Source: Opisthocomus hoazin
Lineage: Eukaryota; Chordata; Aves; Opisthocomiformes; Opisthocomidae
Direction: 5' to 3'
Assembly: GCF_030867145.1 (NCBI RefSeq)
Contig: NC_134436.1
Coordinates: 4,650,001 to 4,714,000, forward strand
DNA: 64,000 nt
Shown here piece after piece: positions 1 to 9,545 of the stretch. Under the pieces are notes generated by a model. The model was given only the letters and a program-made list of their open reading frames with translations. It made no database searches and was not told the DNA's origin. Position 1 is the stretch's first letter. Each line of letters begins with the position of its first letter. The position numbers and the translations under genes were made by a program.

Positions 1-682
1 GGCTGCTCCAGGGCCATGCACAGTATCTGTTTCTGCATAGGTGCCACTGACGTGGGGCCAGCCTGGCTAGCTGTGCCACAGGACTGGGGCAGCAGTGCCT
101 GTCATGCCAGGTGACACGGCAGCTATCAGCTCCCCGCAAGAGGCCTAATGGGGGCATGCAGAGCCCCCGCAGAAGGACGAGAGCATGTGGGACAGGAAAG
201 GGCTTTTGACTTATCCCATGCACCTGACCCACAGTGCCAGCACACACAGTGAGAAAAGCTCCCCCATGCAGCACATCCTCCACATCATCCAGGTGCTCTG
301 ACTCATAGTACAGCCCGGGGGACACCAGCAGCTGGGCAGGAGCTCTGGATTCAGGTAGGGATAGGTCTGCGGCTGGGATCCAAAGATTCTCCATTTTCAG
401 CCTACCCCAGGGCTTGTGAGCTAGTGGGACACCCCTCACCTGCTCCGTGTTGGCAGAGGGACCCTTGCTACCCTGGCTTCCTATGGTGGGGGGCTGTGCC
501 CAGAGCCCCTAGAGCACAGGAGCTGTGGCTGCTTCACCCTGGTGATGATAAGGTGTTGCTGGCTCTTTACAGAAGGATAAAGGGAGGCAAAGGGGATACG
601 GCAGCTCACGTGGTGAGAAGGCACCCTGCTTAAACAGCAGGGTGTGGCCTTCCCACCCTGCCCACATCCTGCCCCTCTGTAC

Positions 683-752
683 CTTCTCACTGCTGAAGTA
701 CATCAGGTTCTTCCCGTCAAAGCGGACGTAGCGCCTCTGGAAGACATAGTTC
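683..752 (-). CDS. ARAP3: ARAP3 coding exon 6: PH1 strands 2-3
   Basis: A 70-base exon coding NYVFQRRYVRFDGKNLMYF and SSEK. It follows the acceptor CATCCCAACAG and ends at AAG|GTACAG in phase 0. The RRYVRFDG segment is the basic beta1-beta2 part of the PH fold. It is the last ARAP3 exon seen with confidence; the next PH1 exon is expected outside the window. Confidence 0.9.
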
Positions 753-3700
753 CTGTTGGGATGGCAGAAAAACAGGGCTGTTGGGAAGGGGACAGTTCCC
801 CAAGGGCCCCGCGTCTGCTCACAGGTCCTTCCCTCCCTCTGAGGATGGCTGAACAGAGATCCTTGCAACACAGTTGGGGCACCCAAGAGGGTCCTCCTCC
901 TGTGGAGACGTCTGGCTGACCCGGTAATATGGTGACAAGTGTGCCCACCTCACCAGCCTTGCCTGAGGGGGCTTCACCTATGGGGATCAGGCCACGGATG
1001 GGCACGTACCCTTGTGGGGAGAGCTTGTCCAGCCAGCCGCTGAGCATGGTGGGTCGGGGCTCCGAGAGTGACGTGAAGCTGGCGTAAGGCGAGATGGTGA
1101 GGTCATCCAGGACCTCATCTGGGTAGAGATGGGCTGGCAGGCTGAATGGGGTGCCCTCGGCCCGTGGTGCCTCCACAGTTGAGTACCCTTCAGTGTCATT
1201 CTGGACAATGTGGTCGATGAGCCGGGACCGTGTCTCCTCTTCCTCGCTCCTTCCCTCGCTGCTGCACTCGCTGCTTGTCCTAGGAGAAATGGGGCTGTGA
1301 GGGAGTCTGGCTGCGGCACCATGGCTGCTCACCATGCGGGGTCCCAGTCAATGCCATCCCATTTGGGGATGTATTGCACTGCTCCTGGCCCCATCCTGAG
1401 CTCCCTGGGGCACCCAGTGACATGGGTGTTTCCATCTCCATGGCAGGGTGGGAAGAGGGCTCAGTGCTCACGAGGCCCATAGCCACCAGCAGCCCGAGGC
1501 TCAGCGAATCCTACATGACAGCAAGGCTGGGGGTAGCTGGCAAAATGGGCTCCCCTACCTCAGTTAATACTGCAGGGACCACCACACATCTCCAAACCCC
1601 TGGTATCACCTCCTTCCCCTCTTCACACTACAGGCAGCAAACTGAAGCCAGGCAGCTCCCCAGTCTCACGTTCTGCTGCCTGCTCTACACCCACCCCAGC
1701 TACCTCCTCACCAGGGGACTAAGCCTGCCTTCTGCCTTTACCCCTCCAGTGTTCATGGCACTGGGAAGGTCATTCTGCCATGACACCCTCCCGCCTGCTC
1801 TTGTGTCTAGTCAAAATCTTTTGCAAAGGGATTGCGGTGGACAGGTGGGTCAGTGGAACTCCTGCATCCATCTCCTTTTCTTGGTAAGTCATGCTAAAAC
1901 CCCCAGCCAAGCCTGGTGAGACTATCCAGCCATAACAATAAAAGGAAACTGCAAAAATAAACTGCTAAGCCTGTCCCTTCCCCTCAGCCTTCTCAGCCAG
2001 ACATTTGTCTTTCCCCAAAAAGGAAATGTGCTGCAAAATGTCTGACAGTCTCAGGAGCTCACAGGGCAGCTGCCCAGATGCAACGGTGGTGGACAGGAAG
2101 AGAGTCATGATGGTCCCTGCTGTTGGCAGCCGGGACACCTCAGCACCGGCAGGAGAGTGCCTGTGCCACTGGGTCACTTGTGGCACCCAGTGCCAAGAAA
2201 AGGCTCCAAGAAAGGCAATGACAATGGTCCCAGCCCTGTCACAGCTTCTGTCTGAGAAGCACCTGAGCAAGCTGGGGATCTCCAATGGGGAAAGGGTAAG
2301 CGATGGGGTGAGGTTTCTGAAGCTGTGAGCAGCATATGGAGGGCAGCAAGGCATCTCCTGACCATCAGGACCACTGCTCCAGTTGCAGGAGCTGGGGGCT
2401 GTCAGACAAAGCCAGCAGGAACAGGGTGCAGAACCACATGGAAAAGCAGCGGCTGACCTGTGGGACTCCTCACCAAGGGATGTTGCAAAAGGAGTAACCC
2501 ACTGGGGGATACTGAATATGAGAAACTACCTCCAACTTGCAAGTCCATGGGCTAGAAATTATTTTGGACCAGGAGAATTACCCCAAACACCTCCCCTTAC
2601 TGTAAATTCTCCAAGGACCCGCTTTTGAGCACTGCCTTATTAGCAGCCAAGGCATTGCATGGACCTGTGCTTTGACCCTGGACAGGCACCTTAAGTGGCC
2701 ATTGAACATCTGATGTTCCTGACCTATGAGGAACAGAAGCAAGACCTGAAGTCTGGGAGGATGTTGGGCTGAAGCCACCCAGGCTAGAGGTTAGCTCTGG
2801 AGAAGTGGGATGGTGTACGGGACTGAGAAGGCTCGTGAAAAGGGAAAATGGCCTGTTTGGATCTAATGTCTGCAAGAAAGATGAGAAATGGCCATGAGTG
2901 ACTTGGAGGCTCAGAGTGCAATGGAAATTGCTATTTAATTAGCATAACAGAGCCTTGGCAGGGTGACTCATATGGCTGGAGTCCCAGCCCAGTGTCCAGC
3001 TTCTTCAGGATGGACTGGCCAGGGAGTGGGGTGACTGGACGACTCTGTATGTCGTAGGCGGACAACAGCCTTGAGTGCCAGAGCTGCGTGGGAGACAGAC
3101 CCGCTAAAAGGGGCAGGGCAAGAGAAAAAGGGGAAAAATTCATGACAGCCCCTTTCTGCGCCATGATTTACAGCCACTGAAACCATGAAGAGCTGGAGGA
3201 CAAGCAGCATCTGACAGAGACAAACAAAGCCCACTGCCCAAATGGAGCAGGGTCTCTCGGCATCCCAGGAACACTCCAAGACTCAACCCATCTCCCAGCT
3301 CTGCCCCTGAGGACAGGGTTGGTGGAAGAAACCTCCAGGCAACAAGTCTGCAAAGGCCAAGTCATCTCCCTTTCCAGCTGGTGTTAGACAGTGAAGACAA
3401 CTAAGCTTAGAGCTGAATGAGTCCCCAGGACAAGGAGAGGATGTTTCCAGGTCAGCTGAGCCTTGAGAGTGACACCTGAGGTGCACTGAGTTGGGGCAGT
3501 CTCAGCCTGTCAGTGGTCACATAGGAGAGCTGGTGGAGTATGGAGGATGGGTGATGCACGAAAAGAATCTGCTCGTGGTTAGGGGACCGAGGAGCTGCTG
3601 ATGGATCTGGTTACTTCAACTGGGGCCCATAGGCCAGGCAAGCAACCTGCTGATGGGCACCTGGAGGTAGGCAGGGAGATAAGCAATAAGCTGTCAAGCA

Positions 3701-6700
3701 CACACGATTCTCAGTGTTTCTTTTCCTGCAGGGAAGATGCCTTGAGATGTGGGGAGAAGCAGTCCCGGTAAGTATCTGCCTGAGGATCATCTTACAAGGG
3801 TCTTGATGCAAACCGGGACAGGGTCCACTATCCTCACCACAATGCCTGATGAGTTGCTGTCTGACCCAGTCCCTTGAGCTCCATGGGGTGACACAGGCAC
3901 TGCTGTGCCACCATCTCTCTCCTGCTGAGGTTGATGTCTGAAGTAGGGCAGATGCTGTCCTCAGCACCAGCACTTCATGGGGCTGAGAACCACCAGCTTG
4001 GATGCAGGTGCTCAGTGTCAGAGTGAGTGAATTCCACCCTACACTCCAGGCTCTGCTCACCCCTCAAAGACCCAGGTCACAATTTTAAGGGGAATTTCAC
4101 ATTCCTCTTCCTCTTTGCTGAGGATATCTCATTGCTGGCTGAGGCGGCTCTGCTCATCTCTAACACCGACACTGGCTGCGCAGACCCCATGCCAGACTGC
4201 AGCATGGTCCAGACAAAACTCCCCCAGAACTGGGCAAGAGGAGTTTTCTCAGGTAGGAGGAAAATATTGTGCCAAAGGAGCAGGAGAGCCTCTCCGAAGT
4301 TTGAGAGTGGAAAATACTTCCCATAAGGAGTGGGTTGATCGACTGGAGGAGGTGCTCACCCTGTCCTCAGTGGCCAGGTAGCAGCCAGCAGGATGAGGAA
4401 CTGGCTGAAGAGGAGAAACACTAATGTTGAAGGGTAGGATAGGGAGATCCCACATAGGCAGGGGCCAGGGCTGGCTGGCAGTGGCTCAGAAGCTGAGCAG
4501 GAACCCATAGCTCTGCTCCAGGGGGATCACGGTTGGACTGGTGGAGCTGGTCTGGGGAGGAAAGCATTGGAGCAGCTGGCCAGCAGAGTCTCTGAGCACA
4601 ATGCAAAAGGTCTGCAAAGGCTTTTCTGTCTCTTGTTCAACTCCTCACACCCCAACCACCTTAGTGCTCGGGCTGGGAGAAAAAAAAACCTGTGGACTGA
4701 AAACCTCTGACACTCTGCTGACAGTTGCATCCTGTCTCTTCTCAGCAAGCCCAGCCTGCAAAGTCCCTGCTTGGTCCAGGTCTGCAAGTGCCTGGCTGAT
4801 GCCCCTGGGATGCTCTGGATCCCAGCTCTCTGGCAGCCGCTGGATGGAGACTGTGACCAGTGGGCCAGCACCCAGCCCCTCTCTGAACTGCTGGTTCAGA
4901 GGTTGCATGGCAGATTTCAGTGTTTCTGTTTACAAAGCTCCTGTTCCCAGGTATTTGCCATTCCCCACCCATGGCCAATGTTGGCTCTCACCTGGCTGCA
5001 ATGTTTGGCTGACTGTGGCACTGGATCAGCCCACACTGCAGTGATTCACACCCAGAGCAGAAGATGGGCGGGACTGACCAATACTGGGGCCAGAAAGGCA
5101 GGGGCAGGGGGATGCACTGGCCAGCAAGACCACGGGCAGAGCCGAAGAACATAGAGCTGCAGCTCGCCTCCTCCTCTCTAAGCAACACAGGAAAAGGAAC
5201 CCTCCCCGTCCGAAATGGGAAGAGCAGCTTTCCTTCCTCTTTCTGAGATGCTATCAGGAGTTATGGAACATACATTTCAAAAGCTTTTTAAAGGTGCCCC
5301 TCACAACCTCACTGTTGACCACAGTGTGATGGATCAGCAAATGCTGATCTGATGATGCTGGAGCCTTTGGAGGTCGCACATCCCTTCATCTGGATCTCAG
5401 AGCCATCCCATTTCTGAGCAATCCCTGTCCCCCCTGGTGTTTCCCTGTTCACAATGGTCAAATCCAGGCTCTGCCCAGTATGTAGGTGCTCAGTGCCACT
5501 GGCACTGCCCCAGCTGTGCACCTAGAGCATCTGTAGGCAAGTACTGTCCCCCCGAGGCCTACCCACCAACACAGCTCCTTCTCATCTCTGAGCCCATCGA
5601 CTCTTCTTGAGACTGTTGACCTGATCCCAGATGTTCCTGATCAGCTCTACGGTGGGGGAAAAGCCCCCACTGCCTCTCAGACTGTCCCCAGGGGTGTCCC
5701 CTGTCCCCCTGGCATGCAATCCCCAGACGCTGAGCCCAGCCCCTGCAGCCGGGAGGAGGTGATGCTTACCTGCACACTTCTCGCTCCAGGTCCAGCTCGG
5801 ACACTGCCTCGTAGCTCTGACCAGTGGAGATGTCAACACCCTGGGAAGAAAGACTGGTCACATCTCCTCTCCCCTCTGTCCTCGCCCATCCTAGACCTCC
5901 TCAACCTGCCTGGCCCACTGCCCGTGTGGCTGAGCCTGTGATCCCATCCCAGCAGTGATGCTCAGCCAGGCACTGCTAGGCAGCAGGGTCTCACCAGTTG
6001 CAGCTCCCCACTTTGCAGCAGCTGGTGGGATGCAGAGTGATGGCAGGCAACAGCCACCATCCCCACAGTCTGCTCTCACCTGCTGCTCCTGTGGGGCCAC
6101 GTGCCCAAAGACGGTCTCACTGTAGGGGCTGACGGGCTGCTCGCTGACCTCTGTGGGCAGAGACAAGGAAGGGCAGTCAGCAGTGACCATCCAGGACTGC
6201 CAACCCTGGAGGGGGACCCCCCGAGGCCACTGCAGTGTTCCCAAACATCCAGGGCATCTGGAACAACAGAGATGCCAACCCAAATACATGTGGGGCCACC
6301 CCAGTCCCTAAGCGAGGAAGGAGCACGGGGCAGGACCTGGGTGAAAGGCAGGGTGTGTGGGTGTCCCCATCACCCCTCTTCGCTGGGGACAGCGGAAGGC
6401 ACCGGTGCCCTGTGGGCTCTCACCTGGCTTGCCGGTGGGTCTCTGCGGGACAGGGCGCAGGCTGCCGCTGGGCCTGCCGGGACTGCTGGAAAATGGGAGA
6501 GTGGTTACTGCGGCTGCAGCTGGGACGGGGTGGGAGCATGCAGGGTTTTTCCACCTTGTTTTCCCATCTGGCTTACAGAGGCTGGAGGCTGATCCTGACC
6601 AGGGCTGAGGCAGGCTTTGTTCCCTGGGATGTGCAGCATCCTCTCCTTGCTCCCAGCGCCCTCCTTGCTCCCTCCTCCTGCCCACCCTGGGACCCATCAG

Positions 6701-8219
6701 GCTGTGTCTCCTGGGGCCACTGGGCATTTCCCACCCCAACTCGACCCCTCTAACGTCTCCCATCTTGCTCCCAGTAGGAGCCAGCCCCAGAGCCCTCACT
6801 CAGCAATCCCGTCACCATGCCAGGGAGCCCCAGCGCTGCTGCCTTGGGGGTCAGAGGAGGGGCAGCAGCTTCTCCCCTCAACCAGAATGAGCCATCCGGG
6901 GGCTAGGGTCACCATGTTAGCTCAGAGGGATCTCAGCTGCCCTGTGGGACCACTCCAAGCAAAGCCTGGGGAAAGCACAGGGAGGGTGGTGAAAGGGGCT
7001 TTGTCAGCACCCAGAGACAGGCATGGCCAGGCTGGGGCTGGGGTCCCGAGGGGTGGGGGGCTCCCTAGATCCTCGACTCTGGCTGCTCTGTGCACCCCCT
7101 CTGCTCCCCAGGGTGAGGGAAAGTATCTGCTTACTCAGGCTTGTCGTCTGGACGGGTCAGCTCCTGTGTGGACAGAGCCAGGGTCTGAGCAAGAGCCTGA
7201 CTCTGGGGACCATCTTCCCCTCCTGAGTCCTCAGCGGGTGCTGACGGGGGCTTGAGTCCTTCGTAGATGACATTGGACACCATCTCCAGCCTGCTCTGCC
7301 CTGAGCTTGGCTGTGAAGCTGCCCTGGAGCATGGTGAGGGATCTCTCCTGTCTGGGGTGGCTGTGGCACGCAGAGGAGGGTTGGATGCAGGGTGACACTC
7401 CGGCACGGTCTCAGGGCTGGGCTCAGCTGCTGGGACCCTGTGGCTGTGCCGTGGTGGGACAGATGGGACGAACAGGGAGGATTTCTCTGATGCCTCCAGG
7501 GTTTGTCCATGATCCAGAGCTGGGGAGGGCCGTATCTCCTCCCGAGCTCTCTGCCGTACTCGCAGCCGGGATGCTCTCATGCCCATGGCCACAGCTGTCC
7601 CTGGGCCAGCTGGCAGTGCTGACCTGGGCTCCAGGCCCTCCAGATCTGTGGAGCTCTCCCCCGGCACAAAGCCCTCCAGTACCACAAAGGCTGCAGGCGC
7701 CCCGTCACTGCCTGGGCTGTGTGTTGGCACTGTGCTGCGTGCCAGTGGGGTGGGTGCCAAGCTCTGCTCCGGCTTTGAGCGAGGGAAAACTGTCCTCGGC
7801 TTGGGAACCGGCTTCACAAGGGGAGGAGCAGGGTCCTTCTCTAGAGGCGATGCCTGGGCGGGTGCCGTGACATGTTGATGCGTCCCAAAAGCGTCAGCAG
7901 CCCCTCCTGGCTCTGCTTTCATGACATCCTCACCCACCTGGGGGACATCCAGGCCCTCCGTGGCTTGGAGATGTGTGTCTTCTGCTGCAGGTCCCCCCCA
8001 GGATTGACTGAGCATCTGTGTCTGCTGCACCAAGTTCAAGATCCTTTTGCGGTGCCCAGTGGCGGTAATGCCAATCTGCTGCAAGTGGTCGCCATCCAGT
8101 GAGGCCGCATCTCTGGCCACAAGGTACCCATGCTGCTTGAAGACGTCACGGTACCTCTCCAGGTGGATGGTGGCCAGCCAGTCTGCAATATCCGAATCAG
8201 GACCACACGAGGAGCTCAT
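683..8219 (-). CDS. ARAP3: ARAP3, 5' part of the gene (six coding exons, residues 1-543; continues beyond window start)
   Basis: ARAP3 is a PI(3,4,5)P3-activated GTPase-activating protein for Arf6 and RhoA that works at the plasma membrane. The joined exons are 8219-7135, 6485-6424, 6150-6080, 5840-5770, 1279-1010 and 752-683. All junctions are GT-AG and the phases agree throughout (2,1,0,2,2,0). The product starts with a SAM domain (about residues 8-66, ending in the ATGHRKRIL motif), then VKPVPKPRTVF (135-145), tyrosine motifs VIYEGL and SPYASF, and the first half of PH1 (GWLDKLSPQGNYVFQRR, residues 511-527). From memory, ARAP3 rather than ARAP1 is indicated by ATGHRKRIL, PVPKPRTVF, ISPYASF and the PH1 sequence; ARAP1 has a different PH1 start (WLDKNPPQGSYIYQKR). 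The second half of PH1 and the ArfGAP, RhoGAP and RA domains must lie below coordinate 1. Confidence 0.9.
1010..1279 (-). CDS. ARAP3: ARAP3 coding exon 5: acidic linker and start of PH1
   Basis: A 270-base exon (1 + 89 codons + 2). It runs from a Ser/Glu-rich segment (SSECSSEGRSEEEET) through EGYSTV and ISPYASF into the first PH strand, SGWLDKLSPQ. The acceptor is ATTTCTCCTAG and the donor AAGG|GTACGT. PH1 of ARAP3 helps recognise PI(3,4,5)P3. EGYSTV and SPYASF align with tyrosine-containing segments of the mammalian protein as I recall it. Confidence 0.9.
1280..5769 (-). other. ARAP3 intron of 4.5 kb
   Basis: No exon fitting ARAP3 was found here and flanking phases splice directly. Open frames on both strands are chance frames. 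A perfect 8-base inverted repeat (GATCAGCA, two bases, TGCTGATC) sits at 5332-5349. No transposon could be identified with confidence. Confidence 0.6.
5770..5840 (-). CDS. ARAP3: ARAP3 coding exon 4 (linker)
   Basis: A 71-base exon starting in phase 0 with GVDISTGQSYEAVSELDLE and ending in two bases of an Arg codon. The acceptor is CTTTCTTCCCAG and the donor AG|GTAAGC. Its end phase (2) matches the exon at 1279, so no further coding exon is needed in the 4.5 kb intron between them. Confidence 0.75.
6080..6150 (-). CDS. ARAP3: ARAP3 coding exon 3 (linker with tyrosine motif)
   Basis: A 71-base exon containing SPYSETVFGHV. The acceptor is CTGCCCACAG and the donor CAG|GTGAGA. It joins in phase to the exons on either side. 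The tyrosine in an acidic context is a plausible phosphorylation site, since mammalian ARAP3 is phosphorylated on linker tyrosines by Src-family kinases. Confidence 0.78.
6424..6485 (-). CDS. ARAP3: ARAP3 coding exon 2 (linker)
   Basis: A 62-base exon read as D-SPGRPSGSLRPVPQRPTGKP plus one base. The acceptor is ATTTTCCAG and the donor CCAG|GTGAGA. Phase fits both neighbours. It encodes a basic, proline-rich stretch (PVPQRP) that could be an SH3 ligand; that role is inference. Confidence 0.75.
7135..8219 (-). CDS. ARAP3: ARAP3 coding exon 1: SAM domain and proline-rich linker
   Basis: This exon carries the start codon and 361 full codons, ending with two bases of the next. The SAM domain fills roughly residues 8-66. 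In mammals this domain pairs with the SAM domain of the lipid phosphatase SHIP2. The ATG at 8219 is the first that leads into the SAM domain. The spliced exon itself begins at 8259 after a good pyrimidine tract and CAG, so the first 40 bases are 5' UTR. The donor is GA|GTAAGC at 7135/7134. The linker is rich in Pro, Ser and Ala with few conserved blocks, and is longer than I expect for mammalian ARAP3. Confidence 0.88.
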
Positions 8220-8409
8220 GGCCCTGGGGTGCCTCTGCGACGGATGCTCAGCCCATCATCTGTGGAAGGAGGAGAGAAAAGGAGTGAGGAGGCAGCAGGA
8301 AGGGAAAGGGGGGGGTTCAGCTGCCGTGAAGGGCACAGATCCTGAGGGTGCGAGCGCAGGACGCTCCCAAAGGTCCCCCCGCCTCGCCGCTCTCCTCAGA
8401 GCTACTCAC

Positions 8410-8600
8410 CTCCCAGCTCAAGAAGCCGACATCCTGTTGTTCCTCAGCCCGAAGCCACTCCACCCCTCCCTGGAGCTGCCTGATCCTGGCCCTGCTTTGT
8501 CGGTGAGGCTGTGACCCGGGCGCCGACAGGAACGGAGCAGTCGGGGGCTCACGGGGCAGTGGGTGGGCGAGCAGATGCTGGGCACTGGGACATCCCAGGC
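8410..8600 (-). other. ARAP3: Probable ARAP3 5' untranslated exon (upper limit uncertain)
   Basis: A near-consensus splice donor, GGGAG|GTGAGTAGC, lies at 8410/8409, 150 bases upstream of the acceptor for the exon that holds the ATG. This makes a short 5' UTR intron (8260-8409). The transcription start cannot be placed; 8600 is a guess. The exon contains a tiny upstream frame (MSAS then stop), and the next exon begins with another (ATGATGGGCTGA), so initiation at 8219 is preceded by short upstream frames. Confidence 0.5.
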
Positions 8601-9199
8601 TCTGCCACGCACCGGGCTGGGCAGGAGGCAAACAAGAGCCTGCGCAGCCGTGAGGGAGTCCTGGCGGAGGGGGCTGCCTGCAGCGGATAACGGAGGGAGC
8701 AGATGGGCCCCTCTCAGGGGATGAGCTCCTGTGCCGGCCAGCTTGGGGAGGGCTCTGTGGCCGGAAGGGCTAGAACATAATCTCTCTCTCTAGCTGCTGG
8801 CGAGGGCATGGGAGAGGTCAGCATGACTCACGAGCAGGGGAGGGGGGACAGCCTCCCACCCACCCCCAGCCGGGACGGGCCCCTGCGAGCCCCACTGCCA
8901 GCGCCCGCGGCTTGAGACAGAGGGGCATGGCCCAGAGCTCGCGCTCAGCACCGTGCCCACCTACGAGGTCCTGCTCCACCGTGGACCCCCCGTCCCCAAA
9001 TTATTTGCTGGCACAGCCCCAGGACAGAGCTGCGGGCTCTCCGTGGAGCGCTGAGGGCCTTTTTCCCATGAATCATGCTGCTCCGCACTAAACCATCTGT
9101 GCTGACTGTGCTGCCACTGGGTCTTTTTCCAGTTCCTCCATTTCCCTCTATTGTTCGGCGCAGGCTTCCTTCCTGCTGCCTGCATTCTCCCACGCATCC
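8601..9199 (-). promoter_or_regulatory. Putative ARAP3 promoter-proximal region
   Basis: GC-rich DNA just upstream of the inferred first exon, with no coding potential. Several CpG-containing stretches occur around 8860-8920. No clear TATA box was seen. It is called from position only. Confidence 0.3.
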
Positions 9200-9545
9200 C
9201 ACAGAATCACAGAATCACAGAATCACAGAATAGTAGGGGTTGGAAGGGACCTCTGTGGGTCATCTAGTCCAACCCCCCCGCCGAAGCAGGGTCACCTACA
9301 GCAGGCTGCACAGGACCTTGTCCAGGCGGGTCTTGAATATCTCCAGAGAAGGAGACTCCACAACCTCCCTGGGCAGCCTGTTCCAGTGCTCCGTCACCCT
9401 CAGAGAGAAGAAGTTCCTCCTCATGTTCAGACGGAACTTCCTGTGCCTCAGTTTGTGCCCATTGCCCCTTGTCCTGTCACTGGGCACCACTGAAAAGAGC
9501 TTGGCCCCATCCTCCTGACACCCACCCTTCAGATATTTGTAGGCA
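9200..9545 (-). mobile_element. CR1 LINE, 5'-truncated (3' end about 345 bp)
   Basis: The 3' tail (ATTCTGTG repeated, seen on the plus strand as four CACAGAAT copies) starts at 9200. Upstream comes the end of the reverse-transcriptase frame, readable as [18 protein letters not shown] and related blocks. The copy stops near 9545, as is usual for incomplete CR1 insertion. It closely resembles the copy at 20.9 kb. It lies between ARAP3 and the START gene. Confidence 0.93.

Noticed and set aside
5332..5349. Perfect 8-base hairpin in ARAP3 intron
   Set aside because: Such short inverted repeats are common by chance; no supporting context.
5582..5670. Possible ARAP3 exon reading VELIRNIWDQVNSLKKSRW
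   Set aside because: No good acceptor and donor pair was found, and the neighbouring exons splice in phase without it.
9240..9518. 92-codon plus-strand frame, also found at 20887-21165
   Set aside because: Antisense of the conserved CR1 3' end in both copies; no sign it is a gene.
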